A DNA stretch of 64,000 nt from an uncultured Parabacteroides sp. (GCA_937894065.1 CALCST010000023.1:124001-188000), one strand, 5' to 3'. Positions 36,909 through 46,740 are shown, numbered from the stretch's first letter. Notes: a model not told the origin generated them from the sequence alone. Translations and numbers: made by a program.

Positions 36909-37970
36909 TTACCCTTCGGGAGATGGAGGCAATTGAACAATTGACATTTCAGCTTGTTTTTTGCCATTAGCATAACAGTATATCTTACCACCTCTCGTAT
37001 GGTAATTGTATAGCATTGCTCTGCCTGAATCGAATGTTACAACCTTATTTTCGTCAGGTTTAACTGAAAAATCAGTAATAAATATCCTACCCTCGTCAGG
37101 TTCATAATTACCTGAATCATCATTATCGCCATAACGTACATCAATATATACATCTTCATAATTGGCTAATGCAGCTGTATAGTTGATAACTCTTATCTGT
37201 CCTGTTACGTGTTGATTTGTATCAGAATATAACACATTTTCCAACCTAAATATAAGATTTGTGCCTTTAATTTCAATTTTTTGCTTTGCTGAATTAGGCA
37301 ATGGGATAAACTTACCTGATTTTATCACTGATGATAATGATGTATTTGGTGTATCAGTTATAAATACAACCCCATAATAAATTTCATCTGTATAAAAAGA
37401 ATTCAAAGGAACTTGTAATTGTTGTGTTAATCCAGTACTGCTTGTTGTCATCCACATTGGAGTAGTATAACCATCTCTTAAAAATGCAGCACCAAAATAC
37501 ATATTACTAATACTAACACTATATATATCACTTGCGGACAATTCATATTCATTAGGTGAATAACTAATTAAATTCAATGTTATTACACTATCAGCTTGAT
37601 AATATGTACCTTCAAATGCTGTTGCTTGTACTGGCGGTCTTGCGTCTGTCCTATATCCTGCAAAATCTCCTAATCTATAAGGTGAATTAGTACCTCCCAA
37701 TGGTGCTTGATATGTATAACCATTGGTTGATGATAATCCATTCATTAATGCTTGTGGATTGTCGAACACATTATAAGTTATACCACAATTACCATATGTT
37801 GACTTCCACCAATTAGATGGTCTTGAGGTTGTGAATGCATATCTAACAGGTTTATATTTTGCCCACATATTAATCTTATTACAACTGCATAATGTACCCA
37901 AATCAGTTGATGGATAACCTAATGCATTTCTTACATCCATTATTGATATATCAGATTTTGGTAATATCAT
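36909..37970 (-). CDS. Phage virion/tail-end protein, unknown function
   Basis: 353 residues, last gene of the late operon and closest to attL. The start (ILPKSDISIMDVRNALGY, then INMWAKYKPVRY) looks like a motif shared by Bacteroidales phage and mobile-element tail proteins, which I know only by appearance. The rest is beta-rich with Gly/Thr/Tyr, typical of exposed virion proteins. No signal peptide or membrane helix. It follows the S74 fibre at 25 bp. It could be a receptor-binding accessory or a lysogenic-conversion gene. Confidence 0.55.
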   Translation of the reverse strand: MILPKSDISIMDVRNALGYPSTDLGTLCSCNKINMWAKYKPVRYAFTTSRPSNWWKSTYGNCGITYNVFDNPQALMNGLSSTNGYTYQAPLGGTNSPYRLGDFAGYRTDARPPVQATAFEGTYYQADSVITLNLISYSPNEYELSASDIYSVSISNMYFGAAFLRDGYTTPMWMTTSSTGLTQQLQVPLNSFYTDEIYYGVVFITDTPNTSLSSVIKSGKFIPLPNSAKQKIEIKGTNLIFRLENVLYSDTNQHVTGQIRVINYTAALANYEDVYIDVRYGDNDDSGNYEPDEGRIFITDFSVKPDENKVVTFDSGRAMLYNYHTRGGKIYCYANGKKQAEMSIVQLPPSPEG

Positions 37971-37995
37971 CTTTTCATAATAGTTTTATCTTTAA

Positions 37996-40206
37996 TTATT
38001 TGTTTGTAATTAACTGTTTAAGTTCTTCAATTTGTCCTTTAAGTAATTCAATTTCAGTTTGTTGTTTATCAATAAGTTGTTTAAGTTCTTTAGTTCCTGC
38101 AATTGATATAACTGCACCTAATGTTGCATAATCTAATCCTAATATTGGTTCTTCACTTGATAATGTATTTGGATTTTCGCCCAATTGATGTACAAATTCG
38201 GGAAAATATGGTTTAACGTCTTGTGCTGATAAACCTAAACACATTATCTTATCCTCGTCATCATTCCACGTATAATAGAATGGTTGAATATTATCCAATT
38301 TTTCTAATACGTTAGTTAAATCATTAAATCTGTGCTTACATCTTATATCAGATGTATTACTTACTGCACCTTGTGCACCAATACAAGTTCCTGAACCTGA
38401 ATTACCTTTGAAAAATTTCACCCTGTACCACGGACTTACTTGTGCTGAACCTTGTCCACTCGGATTGTTGCACTGCCAATATAAGTCACCACTACCATAT
38501 GATGAACCTCCAACGTCATTCTGCCACGCATAACCATAATTAGATAATGCTCTATTAACAATTTTTATGTATGCGCCCTGCCAACTTGTTGAATAACCAT
38601 TAATTGTTAACCCTGCTACATTCTTATATATATTTAAATCGTTTGTAATTTTTCCGCCATTAAATGTTGCACCATCTTTACCATCAACTCCATCTCTACC
38701 ATCTTGCCCTGGGTCTCCCTTATCACCCTTTGCGCCCTTAATGTTAACGCTTGTTGGAGTTGTTTCACTCGTTGAATTCGTCCAACTTAATACACCTGAA
38801 CTATTTACAGATGGTCGCCAATACTTGAATGGTGCTGATGCTGTACCTTTTGAATATGCAATAACATCACCTGTACATGTTAATGATGAATGTTTAACAT
38901 TGCTTGTTGTTGATAGATTCTGATTAATGTTGTCAAGATAACTCTTATTGCTGTGAGTATGACTCCTTGAATATGCTGTATCCCAACTTGATACATCTGA
39001 TGATGATATACCATCTAATGTACTCTTATTGCTGTGAGTATGACGTTGTGAATATGCTGTATCCCAATTAGATGTCTTACCTGTTGTTATTCCATCCAAT
39101 ACAGTCTTATTAGAATGTGTATGATTATTGCTATACGCTGTATTCCAATTACTTATATTGGTTGAACTAATTCCTGATAATACAGATAAATTGTTGTGTG
39201 AATGTCGTTGTGAATATGCTGTATCCCAATTAGCTGTATCTGCACTTGTTATTGTGTCTAATACACTCTTATTCGTGTGTGTGTGCCCCTTACTTACTGC
39301 ATCATTCCAACTATCTATCTTGTATTGTTGTATTGTGTCCAATACTGACTTATTGTTATGTTGATGTAATTCTGATTTAAGTGCTTTACTTTCAAGTGCT
39401 TGCCACAAATCAGTCTGTGCTGATAATGTACCTGTAATATCACCCCATTCTGATACAGTACCTCCACCACCTGTTGAACCAGTAACACTCAATACACCAT
39501 CATTAATTGTTAATCCTGAACCAACCTTAATTGCACCCAATGCATCTGTACTTGCGATAGGTAATGTAATATCATGATTACCTGTACTATAAGCAATTAC
39601 ATCATTGGAAGATTTAACGGATTTAAACAATACATCACCTGTTGTTGACAAGTTTTGATTTATCAAATCTAACCAACTCTTATTAGTATGTTCATGTTTT
39701 TTTGCTGCTGCATCATCCCAATTAGCTGTATCTGCACTTGTAATACCATCCAACACACTCTTATTCTCATGTTGATGTAATTCTGATTTAAGTGCTTTAC
39801 TTTCAAGTGCTTGCCATAAATCAGTTTGATTTGACAAAGTACCCTTAATATCACCCCATTCACTAACAGTTCCAGTTCCACCACCTGTTGAACCTGTTAC
39901 TGATAATACACCATCATTAATTGTCAATCCACTACCAACCTTAATTGCACCCAATGCATCTGTACTTGCAATAGGTAATGTTATATCATGTTCTTTAGTT
40001 GCATATGCTATAATATCACCACTTGCACCCAATTCACCTTGTACTATTTGGCTTGTTCTACCTGATAATAATACAACATTGCTTAAATTCATTCCACCAC
40101 TTGAACCACCACCATTATTATCAGTTGATGATGATATATTATAACCATTGTATCTCTTGTATTTGCTTCGTGGCTTTGCATCAATCCTTTTACTTGTTAT
40201 TTCCAT
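37996..40206 (-). CDS. Repeat-rich tail fibre with C-terminal S74 autoproteolytic chaperone
   Basis: 736 residues. Residues about 50-260 contain two copies of a 137-residue module (each with TLPIASTDALGAIKVGSGLT and SEWGDIxGTLS). About eight units of 27 residues with the pattern HTHSNKSVLDGIxSxxxxNW follow or sit within these. A collagen-like stretch (KGAKGDKGDPGQDG) comes next, then a knob-like domain (about 500-610), and finally a Peptidase_S74 intramolecular chaperone with Ser619 in SDIRCK and a C-terminal coiled coil. Such chaperones trimerise fibres and are then cut off. It is the probable host-recognition protein. The ATG directly follows the upstream gene's stop. Confidence 0.85.
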   Translation of the reverse strand: MEITSKRIDAKPRSKYKRYNGYNISSSTDNNGGGSSGGMNLSNVVLLSGRTSQIVQGELGASGDIIAYATKEHDITLPIASTDALGAIKVGSGLTINDGVLSVTGSTGGGTGTVSEWGDIKGTLSNQTDLWQALESKALKSELHQHENKSVLDGITSADTANWDDAAAKKHEHTNKSWLDLINQNLSTTGDVLFKSVKSSNDVIAYSTGNHDITLPIASTDALGAIKVGSGLTINDGVLSVTGSTGGGGTVSEWGDITGTLSAQTDLWQALESKALKSELHQHNNKSVLDTIQQYKIDSWNDAVSKGHTHTNKSVLDTITSADTANWDTAYSQRHSHNNLSVLSGISSTNISNWNTAYSNNHTHSNKTVLDGITTGKTSNWDTAYSQRHTHSNKSTLDGISSSDVSSWDTAYSRSHTHSNKSYLDNINQNLSTTSNVKHSSLTCTGDVIAYSKGTASAPFKYWRPSVNSSGVLSWTNSTSETTPTSVNIKGAKGDKGDPGQDGRDGVDGKDGATFNGGKITNDLNIYKNVAGLTINGYSTSWQGAYIKIVNRALSNYGYAWQNDVGGSSYGSGDLYWQCNNPSGQGSAQVSPWYRVKFFKGNSGSGTCIGAQGAVSNTSDIRCKHRFNDLTNVLEKLDNIQPFYYTWNDDEDKIMCLGLSAQDVKPYFPEFVHQLGENPNTLSSEEPILGLDYATLGAVISIAGTKELKQLIDKQQTEIELLKGQIEELKQLITNK

Positions 40207-42285
40207 TTAATTAACTTGAATTAAGGTTAGTGTTGTCTGATTATAATAATAATCAATTGACTCACTTGTTATTATATATCTATTTCCATCATCTATAAAT
40301 AGATGATATGGTGTAATATAAGATGACAATTGAACTGTCTGATTTAACTTAATCTTTGGCTGCCTATATTGGTTAACATTCCTTTCAATTAATATTTTCT
40401 CTAACTTTTCGCTTGTGTTGGTTATCTTATTGCTTATTGTATCAAGAATTTCACCGTTATATATTAGTTTGGAATATGATAATTCACTATTATTTTTTGT
40501 CGTGAATATAACTTCAACATCATCTAATTCATTGATATATTCATCATTAATTACATTGGAATATATTGTATCTTGATTCTTTTCTTTGCTACCTTCATTA
40601 TTCTGAATTTTTTGTACGTTAAGTTCAATATTTTTTACGAAAACGCTATACATATTAAATCTGTCGGCAATCATTGTCGTGAAATAATATGACCATTCAA
40701 CATTGTATAATGTTAACTTCGGTGTCCCAATTAATGTCCTATCAACATTAACAAGATATCCAGATAAATCAGGTACATTTAACCAATACACATTATCATC
40801 CTTGACACTTACCCAATTGTTAAACACATTACCCAAATCATTTGGATTAAATGTGATGTCAAATATAGATGGTGTTGTTGTCCAACTTGTACCATTGTAA
40901 TAGTAATTTCCAATCTGTAATTTAGCTTTAATTAACCAATTGTTTTTCCAATTATCACCCTCACTACTAATATCATATCCATTTGGATATGGTACACCAT
41001 TTTTGTTATTACAAACATTAACCTCAAAATTGATTGCTATCTTATAATCAGAATCAATAACTATTGTAGGAATCTTATCATAAGATACTTCTAACATTGG
41101 TGTTTGCTCGCTTGTACGTTTAGCATATAACAAGTTAACTGTGTCATTTTCATCAACTTGCTTAAATTCAAATGCATTGGTATATTCTAATTTGTTTGGT
41201 ACATTATTACCGTCAAAATCAACCAATAATACTGGATAACAACCTGCATTACCTCTTATTGTTGTGCCTTCAGAAGTTGCAATCTCAAATGATGAACCAT
41301 TCCAATTATAATATTTTTCATCAAAATCACTTGTAACACCACCCCAATATTTACGATATATGTGATTATCATCTGTAATATATTCAACTTTCATGCTTTG
41401 ATTTACAATATCAAATTCCATTGGAGGAAAGAAATCCTCATCTTCAACCTCATAATCCGAACATACAACATTTATCTTATTATATCCTGCAAGTAATGAT
41501 AGATTATTGTCAGCTGCCATTGATGTTAAACCACTGATATTAATCTGATTAGATGATAATGTAACCTTACTTGATGATGATAAAGTTGAATTGTATTGCC
41601 AATATTCATTATTACCATTATTAATGAAATCAACATCAATAAAGTATATATTACCATCTCTTTCTGTGATTGTCCAACCTAATATCTTACATATTTCTGC
41701 TAATATATCCTTGTAATTCATTGGTTTATCTTCCTCATCTATAAGGTTTTGTCTTAATGTTGTAATATTGGATAATATATTACTTGTGTTAGTTCCATAA
41801 GTAATAGGAATATATATGTATTGATAATCTCCATTTGATTTTGTTATACATTCTTTCAATAAATCCATTAAACTTATCTGAATATTACTATTATCGAACT
41901 CAATATATTCAAGTGTTGATAATGCTGATACAAATTCAATTGATAGTTCATTTATTGCATATGCTGTTTCTTGATTATAGATTTCAGGTGTAACAAAACC
42001 GCTGTAAATCACCTTATTAGCACTATTTAATAGATTAACTTTAAACTGTTGAGGTGTTGTTGCAAATAAATCTGTTAATATCCTATCAGTCACTATCTTA
42101 ATTGAACCGTTAAGCAATCTTAACGGCTCATATAAATAATCTTCATTAGAATATTCAAGTGTAATAGGTGATACACCTCCTGTTAATTGTGTCACTGCAC
42201 CACTATATCCATCCTCTTTAATTTGTATTGTATATCTTTGATTGTCAATTGAATTAAATCCAATTTCATATTTAGTATTATACAT
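40207..42285 (-). CDS. Phage minor tail / baseplate protein
   Basis: 692 residues, beta-rich, acidic and Asn/Tyr-rich, no membrane helix. It lies between the tape measure and the fibre, where siphoviruses encode Dit/Tal-type distal tail proteins. The N-terminus (TKYEIGFNSIDNQRYTIQIKEDGYSG) resembles the opening of tail proteins common in Bacteroidales prophages. Assignment rests on position and general character. Confidence 0.6.
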   Translation of the reverse strand: MYNTKYEIGFNSIDNQRYTIQIKEDGYSGAVTQLTGGVSPITLEYSNEDYLYEPLRLLNGSIKIVTDRILTDLFATTPQQFKVNLLNSANKVIYSGFVTPEIYNQETAYAINELSIEFVSALSTLEYIEFDNSNIQISLMDLLKECITKSNGDYQYIYIPITYGTNTSNILSNITTLRQNLIDEEDKPMNYKDILAEICKILGWTITERDGNIYFIDVDFINNGNNEYWQYNSTLSSSSKVTLSSNQINISGLTSMAADNNLSLLAGYNKINVVCSDYEVEDEDFFPPMEFDIVNQSMKVEYITDDNHIYRKYWGGVTSDFDEKYYNWNGSSFEIATSEGTTIRGNAGCYPVLLVDFDGNNVPNKLEYTNAFEFKQVDENDTVNLLYAKRTSEQTPMLEVSYDKIPTIVIDSDYKIAINFEVNVCNNKNGVPYPNGYDISSEGDNWKNNWLIKAKLQIGNYYYNGTSWTTTPSIFDITFNPNDLGNVFNNWVSVKDDNVYWLNVPDLSGYLVNVDRTLIGTPKLTLYNVEWSYYFTTMIADRFNMYSVFVKNIELNVQKIQNNEGSKEKNQDTIYSNVINDEYINELDDVEVIFTTKNNSELSYSKLIYNGEILDTISNKITNTSEKLEKILIERNVNQYRQPKIKLNQTVQLSSYITPYHLFIDDGNRYIITSESIDYYYNQTTLTLIQVN

Positions 42286-42288
42286 AAA

Positions 42289-44115
42289 TTAATATCTCAT
42301 TTGCTTTGAATTATAATTATTCAACGTTCCGACTAAATCCTTACCGTTGATCCTGAATGTTACTTCATTGTTCTGAACAATACCATTATTAATCATATTA
42401 AATAACTTGCTCTGTTGTAATGGATTAAGTATCATTTCACCTGAATTAACACGTGCTAATATATTATCACCTGTAAATGATGTTCCACCGACAATACCAC
42501 CTGTCGCAAACTGTGGAATAGATGCAATTGCTGCTATAAGTGATGCTGCTGCACCTATTGCTGTTATCCAACCGATAACAGGAGTCTGTGCTGCACTTGC
42601 CATACCTTCAACAACCACTTGTTTAGATTTTAACCCAATTAAAGTTGTTATCTGTGGAATTAAAGACGCAATTCCTGTGGCAACATTACCTATATAATTT
42701 AACCAACTTGAAGTAGCACTGTCTGTTACATTTGCAATGCTGTTAAATAATGATAATGTGGTATTTAGTGATTCGTTGTATATGTTTTGTCCATCAATAA
42801 CATTATCATTAATCGGCTTAAATGTTGGAATATTACTTATATATCCTGATTCAATATCATCTTTAGCATTTCTTCCACTATTTGTTAGAATTGATTCCAG
42901 CGGTGATGTACCTGTTTGGCGCAATTCTAACATTAATTTTAATGTTCTTAACTTGTTGATTTCTCGATTTATACCATATGCTACACCATCACTTGTTGCT
43001 AATTCTAACTTTTTCTGTAACTCTGAAATTAAGTTGTTAAAGTATGCTAATGAACCTGTTGGAATAACTTCTTTATTTTTGCTTGCAGATGTTGTTGTTG
43101 ATTTAGTAACATCATCTGCTGCATCACTTATTGTTTCAGCTGCACCCTTTAAGTCTTTTTTAACAGTTCCTAATCTGTCTGAAATCTGTGATATATCATC
43201 AACATATTCCTTCAATATCTCTTTATTTTCGTCAGTAAGATTTTCTCTTAATCGTAACAATGCATTATAATAATCTTGAATTTCTTTACTATACTTTTCG
43301 CCAAATAAGAATTGTTCTTTGCCTTTAAGCATTTGAGATTCATTCTCAGTGTATCGGAATATATTAGGGTTTTTCCAGTTATCAATTACATCTTTATCCT
43401 TTTCGTATTGTTCTAATTTTTGCAATAGGTCAGAATAAGGATTTGTAATCTCATTATATATTTCTTTGATATTATTTTTATTGAACTCGTCACTAACTCC
43501 TAAATTCTGCAATATATTGGTTAGGTCTTTTTCAGCCATAACCAATTCTTTTTCAGTTTGTTGAATAGTTTTTGATAACTTTTCATTAAGTTCATTATAT
43601 GCTTGTTTACGTTCTTCAAGTGGTCGTGTCGAATCTTCAATTATTGCCTCTAAATTTGAGGTTAACGCATCTGTTTGATCTAGTCTACTTTCTGTTAAAT
43701 TTTTCCAATCTGATAAATTTCGTTGAGATTTAGCAAATTCTTTATTTAACTTAATTGCTTCCAATATTCCATTATTATATCTTGTCCAATCACCACTTAA
43801 TAATGAATTAAAAAAATCATTAACACTCTTTTTTCCTGCATTAAGTACATCATTATATTCTGCTTGTGCTGTTGCTGATGAATTAATTGCAAATTCAGCT
43901 GTGCTTAATACAGCCATTGCACCACCGATTATACCACTAACTTTACCTATTGCAGCACCAACACCGCTAAAGGCTTTTCCCATTCCTTCAATGCTGATTG
44001 TTGATTGCTTTGCGGTCGCTGATATATCTCTGATTGATTGTCTTGCTTTACCAACGTTTGTATCCCATTGTTGGCTATTTAGTTTTAGCCTAACTACTAA
44101 ATCATTCATAATCAA
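42289..44115 (-). CDS. Tape measure protein
   Basis: 608 residues (or 606 from the second ATG at 44109). It is helix-rich, with a hydrophobic N-terminal patch (about 45-75, FSGVGAAIGKVSGIIGGAM), a long coiled-coil middle and a C-terminal hydrophobic, Ala/Gly-rich stretch ending FATGGIVGG, the standard tape measure layout. It sets tail length and lines the tube. It is directly downstream of the frameshifting chaperone pair, as in other siphoviruses. It is short for the family. Confidence 0.85.
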   Translation of the reverse strand: MIMNDLVVRLKLNSQQWDTNVGKARQSIRDISATAKQSTISIEGMGKAFSGVGAAIGKVSGIIGGAMAVLSTAEFAINSSATAQAEYNDVLNAGKKSVNDFFNSLLSGDWTRYNNGILEAIKLNKEFAKSQRNLSDWKNLTESRLDQTDALTSNLEAIIEDSTRPLEERKQAYNELNEKLSKTIQQTEKELVMAEKDLTNILQNLGVSDEFNKNNIKEIYNEITNPYSDLLQKLEQYEKDKDVIDNWKNPNIFRYTENESQMLKGKEQFLFGEKYSKEIQDYYNALLRLRENLTDENKEILKEYVDDISQISDRLGTVKKDLKGAAETISDAADDVTKSTTTSASKNKEVIPTGSLAYFNNLISELQKKLELATSDGVAYGINREINKLRTLKLMLELRQTGTSPLESILTNSGRNAKDDIESGYISNIPTFKPINDNVIDGQNIYNESLNTTLSLFNSIANVTDSATSSWLNYIGNVATGIASLIPQITTLIGLKSKQVVVEGMASAAQTPVIGWITAIGAAASLIAAIASIPQFATGGIVGGTSFTGDNILARVNSGEMILNPLQQSKLFNMINNGIVQNNEVTFRINGKDLVGTLNNYNSKQMRY

Positions 44116-44379
44116 TTATTTATTAAATATGTTTTGGTTGATTATTTCCTTTGCTTTTTGCCTGAACATCTCAATATCTTTTTCAGATAATTTTTCATTT
44201 TTCTTTGTTGTTGTATTACTTACATTATCCCAATCAAATTTCATAATATCTTGTGGCTTAAGTTTTTTTGTTGAATTAGTTTGTGCAATAATATAACTAA
44301 TATTACGTGTCATTTCCCAATTATTTCTGTAATGATATGAATAATTGGATAATATTAATTCCAATTCATACATTTGCAT
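44116..44379 (-). CDS. Tail assembly chaperone, T part (expressed by frameshift)
   Basis: This 87-codon frame is the downstream part of a frameshift protein. In the -1 frame it is open back to the A9 run at 44454-44462, adding RLSIKEIFKLVVVELHYPI and a short DYFFDQ-like link before its first Met. The ATG at 44379 is therefore probably internal and not used. The T domain in other phages binds the tape measure. The tape measure gene follows at once. Confidence 0.7.
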   Translation of the reverse strand: MQMYELELILSNYSYHYRNNWEMTRNISYIIAQTNSTKKLKPQDIMKFDWDNVSNTTTKKNEKLSEKDIEMFRQKAKEIINQNIFNK

Positions 44380-44765
44380 TTGGTCGAAGAAGTAATCTAT
44401 CGGATAATGAAGTTCTACAACAACTAACTTGAATATTTCTTTAATACTTAATCTTTTTTTTTATCACTATTTTCTTCTTTAACATCTTCATTATTAGATA
44501 ATTGCTCTTGAATATTATAGTGATTTGTTATGAATTTAAGATAAGAATTAAATAATTCAGGTTCATTATCACATTGTTCTATAAATTCATCAAAAGTTAA
44601 ATTGAATTTATCTTTATTACTTGCTAACAATAAAGAATAGAAAAAAATGTAATGGTCTAATAGTGATTTTAACTCAAATACTTTATCTGAGATTTTTTCA
44701 AATAAAAAAATGGCTCTTAATGTATATTTAATAGTATAAGCCTGATTGTTGATTGTTATTTCCAT
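44116..44765 (-). CDS. Tail assembly chaperone fusion (gpGT-like, -1 frameshift product)
   Basis: Reading 44765 to the slippery run and then slipping back one base gives an open 216-residue fusion. The 0 frame ends GAT AAA AAA AAA GAT TAA. The -1 frame continues without a stop to 44116 and enters the small downstream frame in register. Lambda gpG/gpGT and many siphoviruses make their tail chaperones this way. The ratio of G to GT controls tail assembly. This is inferred from sequence and position. Confidence 0.75.
44448..44765 (-). CDS. Tail assembly chaperone, G part
   Basis: 105 residues, acidic and helical, starting MEITINNQAYTIKYTLRAIF, a form often seen in phage tail chaperones (a short beta start, then LRAIFLFEKIS). 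It ends in the Lys-rich tail DKKKD, whose codons form the slippery A9 run. It lies between the tail proteins and the tape measure. It is not found in mature virions in known phages. Confidence 0.75.
   Translation of the reverse strand: MEITINNQAYTIKYTLRAIFLFEKISDKVFELKSLLDHYIFFYSLLLASNKDKFNLTFDEFIEQCDNEPELFNSYLKFITNHYNIQEQLSNNEDVKEENSDKKKD
44451..44463 (-). promoter_or_regulatory. Programmed -1 ribosomal frameshift site
   Basis: On the minus strand GATAAAAAAAAAGATTAA contains a run of nine A directly before the 0-frame stop. A tandem A-AAA-AAA heptamer allows -1 slippage and fusion to the downstream frame. No strong downstream hairpin is obvious in the first 30 nt. Confidence 0.7.
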
Positions 44766-44826
44766 ATGAATTTATATTTATATCAATAAATATATAAGTT
44801 GCCATAATTATTATTATTAATTAAAA

Positions 44827-44858
44827 AAAGGATAACGCTAATGATAGTGTTATCCTTT
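44827..44858 (-). terminator. Phage terminator upstream of chaperone genes
   Basis: AAAGGATAAC (44827-44836) pairs with GTTATCCTTT (44849-44858), inner bases also partly pairing, with A/T runs around. It follows the stop of the 206-residue tail protein gene on the minus strand. Confidence 0.75.
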
Positions 44859-44879
44859 AATTATTTAATAATCAATATA

Positions 44880-45500
44880 TTATACAGGTGTAACAATTGA
44901 TGGCATATCCTTCAAGTCAAATGGCATTCCTGTATTAGTAGATTGAATTGCAAGATATGTTACACCATATTGTATGTAATATTTACCCTTTTCGATAATC
45001 ATCTGTTGTTCATATGGTATTGGGTCGTCAATTGTTCCTTGATGTTCGTCCTTATCTAACTTGTGATATAATGCATATTGTGTATCAGGAGTCTGATTAT
45101 CCAATACAACATTAATTGGTTGAATTGTCTGATATAGATTATCTTGATAATTAACAATAAAATCTTTTGGTAAGGATTTATTTAAATAATCTTCCCATTT
45201 AGGATAATAATCTTTTCTATTTAATGATTCTTCAACAGTTAATGATAATGAATTAATTGTATATTTAATGATTTCTTTGTTTTTATCAACATCTTCAATT
45301 ACAGCTGTTATATTATCAATATTTTCTAATGTTGATATTGTTGAATCAGCCTTAATTGATTGAATATTAGTTGCTTCTGTATCATCAACTTCAAAAAATT
45401 CTGATTCATCTCTATTATCAGGTGCATATATAACATCAGTAAAGAATGTATAACCCTTATCTGTATATTTTTTGTTTGTATTTGCTTGTAATTTCTTCAT
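44880..45500 (-). CDS. Phage virion protein with carbohydrate-binding-like C-terminus
   Basis: 206 residues. The N-terminal part is acidic (EFFEVDDTEATNIQSIKADS). The middle (about 120-165, FIVNYQDNLYQTIQPINV then TPDTQYALYHKL) looks like the Vxyxgxlyr...W-type repeats of chitin/CBM5-12-like modules found in phage virion proteins, though the Trp residues are not conserved. Probably a virion decoration or baseplate protein. Function not certain. Confidence 0.5.
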   Translation of the reverse strand: MKKLQANTNKKYTDKGYTFFTDVIYAPDNRDESEFFEVDDTEATNIQSIKADSTISTLENIDNITAVIEDVDKNKEIIKYTINSLSLTVEESLNRKDYYPKWEDYLNKSLPKDFIVNYQDNLYQTIQPINVVLDNQTPDTQYALYHKLDKDEHQGTIDDPIPYEQQMIIEKGKYYIQYGVTYLAIQSTNTGMPFDLKDMPSIVTPV

Positions 45501-45521
45501 AATATATTAATTGTTAATGGT

Positions 45522-46736
45522 TTAAACAACGGTAAACCCTTTATTTGTTGCAATTGCAATTTCATCTTCTGTCAGTAATGCTTTGGTTGTTGCATGTAAT
45601 TTAATTGTAAATGATGTTGAATAACCTGCTGTTGCTCTATCGAATGCATTGTTGAACAAGAACAATACAGATTCTTTGGTAAGTGCTGAACAAGGTGTTA
45701 AATCTAAAGTTAAAGTTGAATCTTTGTGTCCTATATCATTGAATTTAAGGTCAGTTAATGCTTTACAATTATAAAACATACTACTATAACTTACAACTTT
45801 ACTTGTATTCCAACTTGATAAATCAAGTGATGTTAATCCTGAGCAACTAAAAAACATATTATTTAAACCTGTTGCATTACTTGTATTCCAACCATTTAGA
45901 TTTAATGATGTTAAACCTGAACAACTATTAAACATATTTTCAAATGATGATATATTAGATACATTAAAGAAAGATACATCAAGTGATTGTAAGTTTCTAC
46001 ATCCCGAAAACATATTAGTTATACTTGTAACATTATGTGTATCCCAACCATTTAAATTTAATGATGTTAAACCTGAACAATTTTTAAACATCTCACGCAT
46101 ATCAGTAACATTAGAAGTATCCCAACTTGATAAATCTAAAGATGGTAATTTTCTACATTCACAAAAAGAACTAAACATACTTGTAACTTTACTTGTATTC
46201 CATCCGCTTAAATTTAAATTTGTTAATCCTGAACAGTTATAAAATGTTCTATATATTGTTGTAAGATTACTTGTATCCCAACTTGATAAATCAAGTGATG
46301 TTAATCCTGTACAATAATAAAACATATTACTTATATCAGTAACATTATGTGTATCCCAACCATTTAGATTTAATGATGTTAAACCTGAACAGTAATAAAA
46401 CATCTCTTTCATATCAGTCACATTAGAAGTATCCCAACTTGATAAATCTAAAGATGGTAATTCTATATCTCTAAACATTTTACTCATATCAGTAACATTA
46501 CTAACATCATATTGTGTTGGCTCAAAAGTTGATGAATATCCAAATTTCAACCCATCAGGTACAACAAACTTTTCACCTGAACCACCACCACTGATACTAT
46601 CAATCTTGCTTGCATAAGTTGATAATGCATCATCTGCACTACATTCAACACCCTTATTAGTAATTGATTGTGCAATTGCTGTTTTTGCATTACTTAAATT
46701 AGTCTGTATATTTTCTAAATTCTGCTTTAATCCCAT
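45522..46736 (-). CDS. Phage tail-locus protein with BspA-type (DUF285) leucine-rich repeats
   Basis: 404 residues. Residues 1-50 (KQNLENIQTNLSNAKTAIAQ) form a helical phage-type anchor. About ten repeats of 26 residues follow with the consensus DTSNVTDMxxMFxxCSGLTS then LNLNGW, the DUF285/BspA-like pattern seen in bacterial and protist surface adhesins. DNA units are 78 bp apart and nearly identical in places. No signal peptide is present, which fits a virion part rather than a secreted lysogen protein. It may bind the host surface or a glycan/mucus ligand; this is inference. Confidence 0.75.
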   Translation of the reverse strand: MGLKQNLENIQTNLSNAKTAIAQSITNKGVECSADDALSTYASKIDSISGGGSGEKFVVPDGLKFGYSSTFEPTQYDVSNVTDMSKMFRDIELPSLDLSSWDTSNVTDMKEMFYYCSGLTSLNLNGWDTHNVTDISNMFYYCTGLTSLDLSSWDTSNLTTIYRTFYNCSGLTNLNLSGWNTSKVTSMFSSFCECRKLPSLDLSSWDTSNVTDMREMFKNCSGLTSLNLNGWDTHNVTSITNMFSGCRNLQSLDVSFFNVSNISSFENMFNSCSGLTSLNLNGWNTSNATGLNNMFFSCSGLTSLDLSSWNTSKVVSYSSMFYNCKALTDLKFNDIGHKDSTLTLDLTPCSALTKESVLFLFNNAFDRATAGYSTSFTIKLHATTKALLTEDEIAIATNKGFTVV

Positions 46737-46740
46737 TTCA

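Noticed and set aside
38900..39400. Regularly spaced 81-bp repeats that could look like a CRISPR array
   Set aside because: They code in one continuous frame for 27-residue tail-fibre units; the units vary along their whole length and no constant repeat/variable spacer structure exists.
44116..44379. Independent 87-residue gene
   Set aside because: The -1 frame is open upstream to the A9 slippery run, so it is better read as the end of a frameshift protein; an independent start cannot be fully excluded.
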